Of a stretch of 64,000 nucleotides of DNA, positions 18,187-27,341 are shown piece after piece. Position 1 is the stretch's first letter, and every line of letters starts with the position of its first letter. This DNA is from Pasteurella sp049670895 (GTDB lineage Bacteria; Pseudomonadota; Gammaproteobacteria; Enterobacterales; Pasteurellaceae), in the NCBI RefSeq assembly GCF_049670895.1, contig NZ_CP187170.1. One strand, given 5' to 3'. The notes under the pieces are model-generated. The model was given only the letters and a program-made list of their open reading frames with translations. It did no database searches and was not told the origin of the DNA. The translations under genes were made by a program, and so were the position numbers.

Positions 18187-18951
18187 ATGTTTAAATTAAA
18201 AATGATGGTTGCTTCACTGGCGACCGCTTGTTTAGCATTTTCTGTTTCAGCACAAGCAAAAGTAACGGTATTTGCCGCCGCATCAATGACCAATGCACTG
18301 AATCAAATTGCCGAACAATATAAAAAAACCAAACCAGAACAAGAATTGACCTTTTCATTCGCCTCTTCTTCCACCCTTGCCAAACAAATTGAACAAGGTG
18401 CCCCTGCGGATATTTTTATCTCGGCAAATACAAAATGGATGAAACACCTTTCAGACAAAGGATTAACGATTAAGGATTCCGAAAAAGTGTTAGCAGGCAA
18501 TGAGCTTGTGTTAATTGCCCCAGAAGCTAGCAAATTAAAAGAGGTTGATGTGGCGAAAGGTGAATGGGTAGCAGAATTAAAAGAGGGCTTTTTATCGGTT
18601 GGCGATCCTGATCACGTGCCTGCGGGTCAATATGCGAAAGAATCATTAACCCACTTAAAATTATGGGATAAAGTGGAAGCAAAATTAGCACGTGGGAAAG
18701 ATGTGCGTGCCGCTCTTGCGTTAGTGGAACGGGCTGAAGTGCCATTAGGCATTGTGTATAGTACGGATGCAAAAGTGAGCAAAGGGGTCAAAATTGTGGG
18801 CGTGTTCCCAGCAGACACCTATAAAGCAGTGGAATATCCCGTCGCATTATTAAAAGATCGTGATAATGCCGAAACCCGTGAATTTTTGAAATATTTAGGA
18901 TCAGCAGAAGCAAAAACTGTCTTATCAAGCTATGGTTTTTCTGTCAAATAA
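18187..18951 (+). CDS. modA: Molybdate ABC transporter substrate-binding protein
   Basis: Periplasmic molybdate/tungstate binder (254 aa). ATG 18187 after ATGGGGAAATCAC is chosen over an upstream in-frame codon at 18127, because the signal peptide (MFKLKMMVASLATACLAF...AQA) begins there. VFAAASMTNAL, ADIFISANTKWMKHL, VGDPDHVPAGQYA and LGIVYSTDA are ModA family motifs that line the oxyanion pocket. It is followed by a hairpin and 216 bases before modB. Confidence 0.95.
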   Translation: MFKLKMMVASLATACLAFSVSAQAKVTVFAAASMTNALNQIAEQYKKTKPEQELTFSFASSSTLAKQIEQGAPADIFISANTKWMKHLSDKGLTIKDSEKVLAGNELVLIAPEASKLKEVDVAKGEWVAELKEGFLSVGDPDHVPAGQYAKESLTHLKLWDKVEAKLARGKDVRAALALVERAEVPLGIVYSTDAKVSKGVKIVGVFPADTYKAVEYPVALLKDRDNAETREFLKYLGSAEAKTVLSSYGFSVK

Positions 18952-18965
18952 TCCTTAATTCTAGG

Positions 18966-18999
18966 TGAAGGACGTCAGTTTGGCGTCCTTATTTTTTTA
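18966..18999 (+). terminator. Hairpin with T-run between modA and modB
   Basis: AAGGACG pairs with CGTCCTT, followed by ATTTTTTTAT, just after modA. It probably attenuates, rather than stops, transcription into modBC. Confidence 0.65.
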
Positions 19000-19167
19000 T
19001 TTTTCTGGTTTTTTATGTGAGCGGTGGATTCTCGTCTTTCACCATTATCCGTTTTCACATCACCTATCTCATCGGCATCAGTCATGGGCATTGTTTGCTC
19101 GGTTTAGGCATAATCACGCCAAAGTGCGGTATTTTTTGCTGATGATTTACTTAATAAAGGATATCTT

Positions 19168-19896
19168 TTGTTTACTGAATCTCTTACTTCAATGGGGTTA
19201 AGTGCCATTGAAATTCAAGCGGTAAAATTAAGTTTGAGTGTGTCATTTAATGCGATTTTATGGAGCTTACCTCTTGCCATTTTTATGGCGTGGTTACTTG
19301 CTCGTAAACATTTTTACGGCAAATCGCTCTTAAGTGGCGTGATCCATTTACCGCTTGTGTTACCGCCCGTGGTAATCGGGTATTTATTGCTTGTTGCTAT
19401 GGGGCGAAATGGTTTCATTGGTCAATACCTCTATGCTTGGTTTGGCTTTTCTTTTGCATTTAGTTGGAATGGAGCGGTTCTGGCGGCGGCGGTGGTGGCA
19501 TTTCCGTTAGTTGTGCGAGCGATTCGTCTTTCTTTAGAAAGTATTGATATCAAACTGGAACACGCCGCACAAACCTTAGGGGCATCTGCGTGGCGAGTGT
19601 TTTTTACGATCACACTTCCTCTTTCTCTTCCTGGGGTTTTAGCAGGGGTGGTTTTAGGCTTTGCACGTTCTTTAGGGGAATTTGGGGCGACGATTGCTTT
19701 TGTATCGAATATTGCAGGGGAAACGCAAACCATCCCTTTGGCGATGTATACCTTTATTCAAACCCCCGGTGCAGAGCAAGAAGCGGCAAGATTATGTGTA
19801 TTAGCCATTATTTTATCGCTCATTTCCTTATTGTTATCGGAATGGCTAGCAAAAACGATGCAGAAAAAATTAGGGCAAAGCCATGTTAAACATTAA
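19168..19896 (+). CDS. modB: Molybdate ABC transporter permease
   Basis: Inner-membrane permease (242 aa) with about five hydrophobic helices and the EAA loop HAAQTLGASAWRVFFTITLP (about residues 130-150) that docks ModC. LPLVLPPVVIGYLLL and RSLGEFGATIAF are ModB signatures. TTG 19168 is chosen because AAAGGA is well placed; ATG 19192 eight codons later has no ribosome site. It overlaps modC by 14 bases. Confidence 0.93.
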   Translation: MFTESLTSMGLSAIEIQAVKLSLSVSFNAILWSLPLAIFMAWLLARKHFYGKSLLSGVIHLPLVLPPVVIGYLLLVAMGRNGFIGQYLYAWFGFSFAFSWNGAVLAAAVVAFPLVVRAIRLSLESIDIKLEHAAQTLGASAWRVFFTITLPLSLPGVLAGVVLGFARSLGEFGATIAFVSNIAGETQTIPLAMYTFIQTPGAEQEAARLCVLAIILSLISLLLSEWLAKTMQKKLGQSHVKH

Positions 19897-20944
19897 TGTC
19901 AAAAAACAATTAGGTCAGCTTTCATTGCAAGCCAATTTACAGATTCCTTCAAAGGGTGTCACGGCATTGTTTGGGCTGTCAGGTTCAGGGAAAACTTCAT
20001 TAATTCATTTAGTCAGTGGTTTACTCCACCCTGATGAAGGCAGGATTTCTCTTAATGATCGTGTTTTAGTGGATACCGAGAAAAAAATTTGTCTTCCCGC
20101 TTATCAACGCAATATTGGCTATGTTTTCCAAGATGCACGCCTCTTTCCCCATTACAGCGTGAAAGGCAATTTGTGTTATGGCATAAAACAGGCTAATCCT
20201 GCTCAATTTGATGAGATTGTGTCTTTATTAGGGATTGGTCATTTATTAAAGCGTTATCCGATCACCTTATCGGGCGGGGAAAAACAACGTGTCGCCATTG
20301 GACGAGCATTATTAACGAATCCCGAGATTTTATTAATGGACGAACCCCTTTCCGCACTGGATTTACCTCGCAGAAGAGAATTAATGGCGTATCTAGAAAC
20401 TTTGTCTAAGCAAATTCAGATCCCGATTTTATACGTCACGCATAGCCTTGATGAGCTGTTACGCTTAGCGGAAAATGTGGTGCTATTAAATGAAGGTCAG
20501 GTGCTGGCTTATGATAGTTTAGAGGCTATTTGGGAAAATCCACGTTTTCTTCCTTGGAAATTAGATGATGAGCAAAGTGCGGTACTGGCGTTGCCTGTTT
20601 TTGCTCATAAAACCTCTTATAAAATGACCGCACTTTCTTTTGGTGAACAAAGTCAGCTCATTTGGATTAAGCAACAAGCACAAAACATGGGTGAAAAGGT
20701 ACGTATTTGTATTAAAGGATCTGATGTATCTCTTAGTTTAACGCAACCAGAAAAAACCAGTATTCGCAATATTTTACAAGGGCGAGTGAGTCGTATTGTG
20801 ACACGAGAAAATCGGGTGGATGTGCAAGTGGAAATCCATGAAAAAGCCATTTGGGCAACCATCAGTAAATGGGCATTGGATGCACTAGCCTTATCAGTTG
20901 GACAATCTGTTTTTGCACAAATTAAAGCGGTTTCCGTGGTTTAA
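19883..20944 (+). CDS. modC: Molybdate ABC transporter ATP-binding protein
   Basis: ABC ATPase (353 aa) with Walker A GLSGSGKTS, Q-loop YVFQDARLF, signature LSGGEKQR and Walker B ILLMDEPLSALD. Residues about 285-353 form the C-terminal TOBE/Mop domain usual in ModC, which binds oxyanion. It contains two USS copies (20575 and 20627) in the linker between the domains. Its start overlaps modB. Confidence 0.95.
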   Translation: MLNINVKKQLGQLSLQANLQIPSKGVTALFGLSGSGKTSLIHLVSGLLHPDEGRISLNDRVLVDTEKKICLPAYQRNIGYVFQDARLFPHYSVKGNLCYGIKQANPAQFDEIVSLLGIGHLLKRYPITLSGGEKQRVAIGRALLTNPEILLMDEPLSALDLPRRRELMAYLETLSKQIQIPILYVTHSLDELLRLAENVVLLNEGQVLAYDSLEAIWENPRFLPWKLDDEQSAVLALPVFAHKTSYKMTALSFGEQSQLIWIKQQAQNMGEKVRICIKGSDVSLSLTQPEKTSIRNILQGRVSRIVTRENRVDVQVEIHEKAIWATISKWALDALALSVGQSVFAQIKAVSVV

Positions 20945-21094
20945 GCCAGTATACTAAGTGAATGTATTAAGTCCGTGCAGTAGAAAATATGTTAAAAAAT
21001 CACCGCACTTTTAAGCATTCTTTGGCTTTGAGCTAACGCCTTTCTTGGGGGAAAAACAGAATTGACAAGGAAAAATGTTTGAGACGCTATAAAA

Positions 21095-21132
21095 AAATTA
21101 AGCCCTGTGGAATAACAGGGCTTAATTTTCGT
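21095..21132 (-). terminator. Bidirectional rho-independent terminator
   Basis: AAATTAAGCCCTGT pairs with ACAGGGCTTAATTTT; an A-run on one side and a T-run on the other allow it to end both modC and the convergent ydgA-like gene. Confidence 0.85.
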
Positions 21133-21165
21133 TGAGATGATCTGTATCAGCCAGATTTTTTTCGC

Positions 21166-22593
21166 TTAAGAACCTACGCCTAAAAGTAATAATGACATAA
21201 GAATTTGCGCTTCAGGAATCACATAACCATTTAATTTTAGTTCGCCATTTTCGAGGATTAATTTTAAGGTGGCGTGATCGCCGTTATCTACAAACACACC
21301 ATTACGTGTTAAATCCCGAATAAAATGATCGACCAGTAATGTTGTTTGTGCCATCACTTGCTCTTTGTTTTTACCTGAAGTGGCATGTTCCAAATTCACT
21401 AATAGTTCTTTAAGGGCAACTTTATTTAAGTCAACATTCGCATTAAGTTGTTTAAATAATGAGAGAGTTTTACCTTCTTTTAACACGTCAAAATTCGCAT
21501 TTGCCATTTCAATTAAGGCATCCGCTTTGACATCACCCGCATCCGTTGTGATGGTTAACGGCTTAATACTGACTGCCGCAGAATGCTCAGCGAGTTTTGT
21601 TAATAACGCATATAATTGCTGGCTCGCGTCTTCGCTCACTTCATTTTTTTCGATTAAGGCTAGTAAGGCATTTAATGTATTGGCTTCAAGGTGTGTTAAA
21701 TCCAATCCAATTTCCAATTTGCCTAACTTCGTATTATTTAACCATGCTTCAGGCAAGTTAATTTTCGTTTTATAATCGATAAACTCACCGTTTTTTAGGG
21801 TTTCGCCTTCAAACACTAAATTTTTATACAGCATATTTAATGCAGGGTTAGATTTTTTTGCCTCTTGGGAAAAACGCAATTGATCAAATTGGATTTTTTG
21901 TTTACCTAATAAAATATTTTCCCAATTGCTTGCCTGAAGATTATTTTCAAATTTAATTTTTTCACTGCTAAGGGACATGGCGGCATTATGGGCTGTGGCA
22001 TTGACATTAACTTGAAAATCATCAATCACCCCTTCAAATAGCCCTTCCCCTTTGTCTGTAACATTATCAAAATTAAGTACGCCACCTTTCCACAGAATAT
22101 TGGCATCATCCAATGGGAGTTGAATGGCTGCCAATTCCGAGCGACCACTAACGGTATAGTCATAATCCAATGTGAAGGTATTTAACATAGGATTTTTCCC
22201 TTGTGCATAGTCAAACCATGCTTGTGTTTGTGCATTTTTGACAACGCTATCTTGGCTAGATAATAAAACAGGAGCGAAATTAAACTGACGAAGACGATTT
22301 AAAGGGAATGGACCGTGATACATAGTGCCTTCAAATGGAATAGTAAGCGTATTATCAGGCAAGGTTGCTACGACATCATAATGAATCTGTGAGCTAAAAA
22401 TACCACGCTCAATCTTCACATGATCGAATTTAATATTGCTTGTTTCAGTGCCTAAATTCGCTAAATGATGATTAATCATCTCGACACGTTGTTCTAAATA
22501 GGTTTCAATATTTTTTCCTGTGTACCAAGCACTGCCTGTCCATGCAGCACCTAAGATAATCACAGCACCGAATACAATTGATGACTTTTTCAT
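21166..22593 (-). CDS. YdgA family (DUF945) protein
   Basis: Conserved Gram-negative protein (475 aa) with an N-terminal membrane anchor (KKSSIVFGAVIILGAAWTGS) followed by a long beta-rich periplasmic part. WYTGKNIETYLEQRVEMIN and the repeated NLDFDV-like segments match the YdgA family, whose biochemical role is not established. ATG 22593 is preceded by GAGGAAGACAGAT; a TTG five codons upstream is rejected. It ends in a strong terminator shared with modC and is divergent from dnaK. Confidence 0.85.
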   Translation of the reverse strand: MKKSSIVFGAVIILGAAWTGSAWYTGKNIETYLEQRVEMINHHLANLGTETSNIKFDHVKIERGIFSSQIHYDVVATLPDNTLTIPFEGTMYHGPFPLNRLRQFNFAPVLLSSQDSVVKNAQTQAWFDYAQGKNPMLNTFTLDYDYTVSGRSELAAIQLPLDDANILWKGGVLNFDNVTDKGEGLFEGVIDDFQVNVNATAHNAAMSLSSEKIKFENNLQASNWENILLGKQKIQFDQLRFSQEAKKSNPALNMLYKNLVFEGETLKNGEFIDYKTKINLPEAWLNNTKLGKLEIGLDLTHLEANTLNALLALIEKNEVSEDASQQLYALLTKLAEHSAAVSIKPLTITTDAGDVKADALIEMANANFDVLKEGKTLSLFKQLNANVDLNKVALKELLVNLEHATSGKNKEQVMAQTTLLVDHFIRDLTRNGVFVDNGDHATLKLILENGELKLNGYVIPEAQILMSLLLLGVGS

Positions 22594-22838
22594 ATCTGTC
22601 TTCCTCAAATATTAATGAATAGAAGTGGTTACTTTATCACAGTTCTCATTCTGTATAAAAGACAATCAACCCTCTCTTTTGATAAATTTATTTTTGGATG
22701 AAAGGAAATAATTAAACAAATTTCTCTACTTTTTTATTTTTTCCCCTTGAACTTTCTGTTTTAAACCTTATTTAGTGAAACACAAACAAATTGCACCGCA
22801 CTTTAAGCCGTTAAAAACAAAAATTTTTTGTTGTGGCA

Positions 22839-22865
22839 CTTGAAATGCGAAATTTCGTCCTTACT
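22839..22865 (+). promoter_or_regulatory. Candidate sigma-32 heat-shock promoter of dnaK
   Basis: CTTGAAA (22839-22845) followed after 13 bases by CCTTACT (22859-22865) approximates the heat-shock consensus (CTTGAAA and CCCCAT-type -10). It lies 50 bp before dnaK in a 324-bp gene-free stretch that otherwise holds only one USS (22795). Confidence 0.55.
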
Positions 22866-22917
22866 TTGACGACAAAGCAAATCGAATGATTAACGAATTT
22901 ATTCTAGGAGAAACAAA

Positions 22918-24822
22918 ATGGGAAAAATTATTGGTATTGACTTAGGTACAACAAACTCTTGTGTAGCCGTGATGGATGGTGACAAACCACGTGTGATTGA
23001 AAATGCTGAGGGTGATCGTACAACCCCTTCAATCATTGCATACACACAAGATAATGAAACCTTAGTGGGTCAACCAGCTAAACGTCAAGCGGTGACTAAC
23101 CCGAAAAATACCTTATTTGCAATTAAACGTCTAATTGGTCGTCGTTTCCAAGATGAAGAAGTACAACGTGATGTGAACATTATGCCATTTGAAATTTTAG
23201 CGGCAGATAATGGCGATGCATGGGTAGGCGTGAAAGGTGAAAAAATGGCACCACCACAAATTTCTGCTGAAGTGTTGAAAAAAATGAAAAAAACCGCAGA
23301 AGATTTTTTAGGTGAGCCTGTTACAGAAGCGGTGATTACTGTACCTGCTTACTTTAACGATGCACAACGTCAAGCGACAAAAGATGCAGGTCGTATCGCA
23401 GGTTTAGAAGTTAAACGTATTATCAACGAACCAACAGCGGCAGCACTTGCGTACGGTTTAGATAAAGGTCAAGGTAACAAAACCATCGCAGTTTACGACT
23501 TAGGGGGCGGTACATTCGACTTATCTATCATCGAAATTGATGAAGTGGGTGGCGAGAAAACCTTTGAAGTGTTATCCACCAACGGGGATACACACTTAGG
23601 GGGTGAAGATTTCGATAACCGTGTGATCAACTACTTAGTGGATGAGTTCAAAAAAGAACAAGGTGTTGATTTACGTAACGACCCATTAGCAATGCAACGT
23701 TTGAAAGAAGCGGGTGAGAAAGCGAAAATTGAACTTTCTTCTGCACAACAAACAGATGTAAATCTTCCATACATCACTGCAGATGCAACTGGTCCAAAAC
23801 ACTTAAACATTAAATTAACCCGTGCAAAATTAGAATCACTTGTTGAAGATTTAGTAGCTCGTTCATTAGAACCTGTCAAAGTGGCATTATCTGATGCAGG
23901 CTTAAGCGTGTCACAAATTGATGATGTGATTCTTGTGGGTGGTCAAACTCGTATGCCACTTGTACAACAAAAAGTAGAAGCCTTCTTTGGTAAAGCACCT
24001 CGTAAAGACGTGAACCCAGATGAAGCGGTGGCTATCGGTGCGGCAGTACAAGGCGGTGTATTAGCAGGTGATGTGAAAGACGTATTGTTATTAGACGTAA
24101 CTCCACTTTCATTAGGTATTGAAACTATGGGTGGCGTGATGACAACCTTAATTGAGAAAAACACCACGATTCCAACCAAAAAATCACAAGTGTTCTCAAC
24201 CGCAGAAGATAACCAAAGTGCAGTAACAATTCATGTGCTTCAAGGTGAACGTAAACGTGCAGCGGATAACAAATCCTTAGGTCAATTCAACCTAGAAGGA
24301 ATCAATCCAGCACCACGTGGTATGCCACAAATTGAAGTCACTTTCGATATTGATGCGGACGGTATTATCCACGTGTCTGCAAAAGATAAAGGCACTAACA
24401 AAGAGCAACAAATTACCATTAAAGCCAACTCTGGTTTAAGCGATGAAGAAATTCAACAAATGGTACGTGATGCAGAAGCAAATGCAGAAGCAGACCGTAA
24501 ATTTGAAGAATTAGTGCAAGCACGTAACCAAGCGGATCACTTAGTTCACGGCACACGTAAACAGTTAAGTGAAGTGGGTGATAAATTATCTGCTGAAGAG
24601 AAAGCACCAATCGAAAAAGCGGTAGCGGATCTTGAAGCCGCTGCGAAAGGTGAAGACAAAGCAGACATTGAAGCGAAAGTACAAGCATTAATTCAAGTTT
24701 CTGAAAAATTAATGCAAGCAGCACAACCGCAACCAGACGCACAAGCTCAGCAAGCACAAAGTGGTAAAGCGAATGATGATGTGGTAGATGCGGAATTTGA
24801 AGAAGTGAAAGACAATAAATAA
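22918..24822 (+). CDS. dnaK: Chaperone protein DnaK (Hsp70)
   Basis: ATP-driven Hsp70 chaperone (634 aa). The nucleotide-binding domain shows IIGIDLGTTNSCVAVMDG, the IYDLGGGTFDLSI-type phosphate loop (here VYDLGGGTFDLSI) and DVILVGGQTRMP. The linker DVLLLDVTPLSLGIET leads into the peptide-binding domain. A Q/A-rich tail ends EFEEVKDNK. ATG 22918 is preceded by TAGGAGAAACAAA. Codon use is strongly biased, as expected for a highly expressed gene, and no USS lies within it. grpE is not adjacent. Confidence 0.99.
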   Translation: MGKIIGIDLGTTNSCVAVMDGDKPRVIENAEGDRTTPSIIAYTQDNETLVGQPAKRQAVTNPKNTLFAIKRLIGRRFQDEEVQRDVNIMPFEILAADNGDAWVGVKGEKMAPPQISAEVLKKMKKTAEDFLGEPVTEAVITVPAYFNDAQRQATKDAGRIAGLEVKRIINEPTAAALAYGLDKGQGNKTIAVYDLGGGTFDLSIIEIDEVGGEKTFEVLSTNGDTHLGGEDFDNRVINYLVDEFKKEQGVDLRNDPLAMQRLKEAGEKAKIELSSAQQTDVNLPYITADATGPKHLNIKLTRAKLESLVEDLVARSLEPVKVALSDAGLSVSQIDDVILVGGQTRMPLVQQKVEAFFGKAPRKDVNPDEAVAIGAAVQGGVLAGDVKDVLLLDVTPLSLGIETMGGVMTTLIEKNTTIPTKKSQVFSTAEDNQSAVTIHVLQGERKRAADNKSLGQFNLEGINPAPRGMPQIEVTFDIDADGIIHVSAKDKGTNKEQQITIKANSGLSDEEIQQMVRDAEANAEADRKFEELVQARNQADHLVHGTRKQLSEVGDKLSAEEKAPIEKAVADLEAAAKGEDKADIEAKVQALIQVSEKLMQAAQPQPDAQAQQAQSGKANDDVVDAEFEEVKDNK

Positions 24823-24841
24823 TTTCACGTTGATTAAAATC

Positions 24842-24867
24842 GAAGGGCGTAGCAATACGCCCTTTCG
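24842..24867 (+). terminator. Terminator after dnaK
   Basis: The AAGGGCGTA / TACGCCCTT stem with a GCAA loop is followed by TTCG; the T-run is short, so it may be partial. Confidence 0.6.
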
Positions 24868-24940
24868 ATCTATCCATAAACGAGCAATTTTTCCTAACTT
24901 TGCTTACTAGTGATGTTAGGAAAATGAATCAGGAGGAACG

Positions 24941-25339
24941 ATGTCTTTAACTCTCTATCCAATTATTCAACAACGCCTTAACAACAAAAGTGCTAATGAG
25001 GTAATTCCCGCTTTATGGCAAGAAAACGCAAAGTTATTACCTCAAGCACAACAATGCTATGCTGTTTATTTTAATTATGAGTCGGATTATCAAGCTGATT
25101 ATGATTTTGCAATTGCGACAGAACAAGATGTGAAGACAAACTTTCCGGCTATTGAAATTGAAAATTTAAACTTCTACGAAGTATTTCGTTGTAAGTTAGA
25201 CGATATTTATCAAACTTGGCAGCTCATTTGGAAAAAAGAACAACAAGGGTTACTTAAACGAGCGTATTCGGTTGATTTTGAAAAATATTCCCCTGAAGGT
25301 TGGGTTGAGATTTATATCGCTGTAGTACCTCATTGTTAA
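24941..25339 (+). CDS. GyrI-like / effector-binding domain protein
   Basis: A 132-residue single-domain protein. The pattern YAVYFNYESDYQADYDFAIATE and the ending FEKYSPEGWVEIYIAVV resemble the effector-binding domain found in AraC-type activators and GyrI-like proteins, where it binds small amphipathic molecules. There is no DNA-binding domain. A strong ribosome site (AGGAGGAACG) supports ATG 24941. It lies between dnaK and dnaJ. Ligand and role are unknown; the family call is from motif resemblance only. Confidence 0.7.
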   Translation: MSLTLYPIIQQRLNNKSANEVIPALWQENAKLLPQAQQCYAVYFNYESDYQADYDFAIATEQDVKTNFPAIEIENLNFYEVFRCKLDDIYQTWQLIWKKEQQGLLKRAYSVDFEKYSPEGWVEIYIAVVPHC

Positions 25340-25443
25340 GGGAACATCTGCATTTAACCTTTTTTAAAAAAGAACCGCACTTTAGTTCCTAATACAAGAC
25401 ATGAAAGCAATAAAACGGTTTATTGACATAAAACGGGGTGCGT

Positions 25444-25920
25444 ATGGCAATGTTAAAAAATACACCAGTTTGGGTTTGGTTCGTTTTAGCTTGTTTATTT
25501 TATCTTGGTAGTAAACAAACCAAAACACGTCAAATCAAGCTTTATAAATTAGCACTTGTCCCCTTGATATTTTTACCTTTCGTCATTATTTCTGTCATGC
25601 AAAGTCATCATCCGTGGATTGCGGGGTTGGCATTAAGTGTTGGATTAGGGGTTGGCATCTTTTTAGGGGGAATAATTTGGCAAGATGAGCCTTTAATCTT
25701 AAAACAAGGGCAAGACTGGATTCAACGAGGAAGTTATCTTCCCCTTATTCTGTATTTGGTCATTTTTCTTTTTAGGTATGTTGTTGGCGTGGCACAGCAT
25801 ACACAAAATACAATAACAAAAACCGAATTCTTTCATTTTATTATTGGATTACCCACTGGGGTGGGAATCGGAGTGTTAGTGGCGATGCTTTTATTTCGCC
25901 AACGCTCTCTCCCTCATTAA
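25444..25920 (+). CDS. Small conserved inner-membrane protein
   Basis: A 158-residue protein with about four to five hydrophobic segments (WVWFVLACLFYLG, ALVPLIFLPFVIIS, IAGLALSVGLGVGIFLGGIIW, LPLILYLVIFLF, FIIGLPTGVGIGVLVAMLLF). I do not recognise a functional family with confidence. ATG 25444 after GGGGTGCGT is chosen; GTG 25438 and ATG 25450 are alternatives. It sits 47 bases before dnaJ, so it may be cotranscribed with it. Confidence 0.7.
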   Translation: MAMLKNTPVWVWFVLACLFYLGSKQTKTRQIKLYKLALVPLIFLPFVIISVMQSHHPWIAGLALSVGLGVGIFLGGIIWQDEPLILKQGQDWIQRGSYLPLILYLVIFLFRYVVGVAQHTQNTITKTEFFHFIIGLPTGVGIGVLVAMLLFRQRSLPH

Positions 25921-25967
25921 AATAGCATAAATCGTTATTTATATCTTAAACGGAAAACTGAAACATT

Positions 25968-27086
25968 ATGGCAAAAAAAGATTATTACGACGTTCTTGGT
26001 GTTGAACGTAGTGCAGATGAAAAAGAAATTAAACGTGCTTATAAAAAATTGGCGATGAAATATCACCCAGACCGCACGCAAGGCAATAAAGAGCTGGAAG
26101 AAAAATTCAAAGAAATCCAAGAAGCTTATGAAGTGCTAAGTGATAAGCAAAAACGTGCCAATTATGATCAATATGGTCATGCTGCCTTTGAGCAAGGTGG
26201 CTTTGGTGGCGGCGGTTTTAACGGTGCTGATTTTGGCGATATTTTTGGTGATATGTTTGGCGATATTTTTGGTGGGGGGCGTGGTCGTCAACGTGTCGTG
26301 CGTGGTGATGACTTACGTTACGATCTTGAAATTAGCCTTGAAGAAGCGGTGCGTGGCACAACCAAAGATATTCAAATTAACACCCTTGTTCATTGCGACA
26401 CCTGTGATGGCTCAGGTGCAGAGAAAGGTTCAAAAGTCGAAACCTGTCCAACTTGTCATGGCGCGGGGCGTGTGCGTCGTCAGCAAGGTTTCTTTGTCAC
26501 TGAACAAGTTTGTCCAGCTTGTCATGGTTCAGGCAAGAAAATTGAAAAACCTTGTCATACTTGTCATGGTGATGGACGTGTTCACAAGAAAAAAAATCTC
26601 TCGGTCAAAATTCCAGCTGGCGTGGATACAGGGAATCAATTACGTTTATCTGGTGAGGGGGCAGCAGGTGAAAATGGTGCACCAAATGGTGATTTATATG
26701 TGGTTATCCATGTGCGTCCACACCATATTTTTGAGCGAGAGGGCAACAATCTCTATTGCGAAGTGCCAATTAGTTTCACACAGGCTGCATTAGGTGGGGA
26801 AATTGAAGTGCCGACACTAGATGGCCGTGTGAAATTGAAAATTCCAGCAGAAACACAAACAGGGAAATTATTCCGTATGCGTGGCAAGGGCGTTACGACA
26901 GCTCGCTCGGGTTATGCGGGGGATTTAATTTGCCGCATTATTGTGGAAACCCCAGTGAAACTTAATGAAGAACAAAAAGAGCTGTTACGCAAATTAGAAG
27001 AAAGTTTGGAAGGCACCAGCTGTCGACCAAAATCCTCAAGCTTTTTCGATGGCGTGAAAAAATTCTTTGATAACTTAGGTAAATAA
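25968..27086 (+). CDS. dnaJ: Chaperone protein DnaJ (Hsp40)
   Basis: Class I Hsp40 (372 aa) that stimulates DnaK. The J domain carries YHPDRT (HPD at about 33-35), followed by a Gly/Phe-rich linker, four zinc-binding repeats CDTCDGSG, CPTCHGAG, CPACHGSG and CHTCHGDG (about 143-207), and the C-terminal substrate-binding part. Start ATG 25968. It is separated from dnaK by two unrelated genes instead of following it directly. Confidence 0.98.
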   Translation: MAKKDYYDVLGVERSADEKEIKRAYKKLAMKYHPDRTQGNKELEEKFKEIQEAYEVLSDKQKRANYDQYGHAAFEQGGFGGGGFNGADFGDIFGDMFGDIFGGGRGRQRVVRGDDLRYDLEISLEEAVRGTTKDIQINTLVHCDTCDGSGAEKGSKVETCPTCHGAGRVRRQQGFFVTEQVCPACHGSGKKIEKPCHTCHGDGRVHKKKNLSVKIPAGVDTGNQLRLSGEGAAGENGAPNGDLYVVIHVRPHHIFEREGNNLYCEVPISFTQAALGGEIEVPTLDGRVKLKIPAETQTGKLFRMRGKGVTTARSGYAGDLICRIIVETPVKLNEEQKELLRKLEESLEGTSCRPKSSSFFDGVKKFFDNLGK

Positions 27087-27116
27087 GTTTCTACGTTTTT
27101 TCAGAAAACTTTTCTA

Positions 27117-27169
27117 AAAACCACCGCACTTTATTGCAGATATATTGCAAGCATGCGGTGGTTTTTTTA
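27117..27169 (+). terminator. Terminator after dnaJ, left arm overlapping an USS
   Basis: AAAACCACCGCA pairs with TGCGGTGGTTTT across about 25 bases, then Ts. The left arm contains the USS ACCGCACTT (27123-27131). Confidence 0.8.
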
Positions 27170-27264
27170 TGCCGCATTTTCTGAGCCGTTGAATGAGGCA
27201 GATTTTTCCTTAAAGATCCTTGTTGCTTTTTTTTATTACAACACAATGAAAATCATATATTTTA

Positions 27265-27283
27265 TAAAATAAAAATCATTATC
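27265..27283 (+). promoter_or_regulatory. Fur-box-like operator upstream of the TonB receptor
   Basis: The 19-mer ending AATCATTATC matches 15 of 19 positions of the Fur consensus GATAATGATAATCATTATC. It is 58 bp upstream of the receptor start. It implies repression under iron sufficiency, by inference. Confidence 0.7.
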
Positions 27284-27341
27284 ATCTAAGGCTGAATCGT
27301 GTAAACTATGTAGGCATTATTCATATATTGAGGAGTCATAC

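Noticed and set aside
18965..19201. 78-codon frame between modA and modB
   Set aside because: It runs over a terminator hairpin and an USS, has no ribosome site, and its composition is unlike a protein.
26140..26793. 217-codon frame inside dnaJ
   Set aside because: It is in another frame of a strongly conserved gene; long frames arise from the Gly/Cys repeats.
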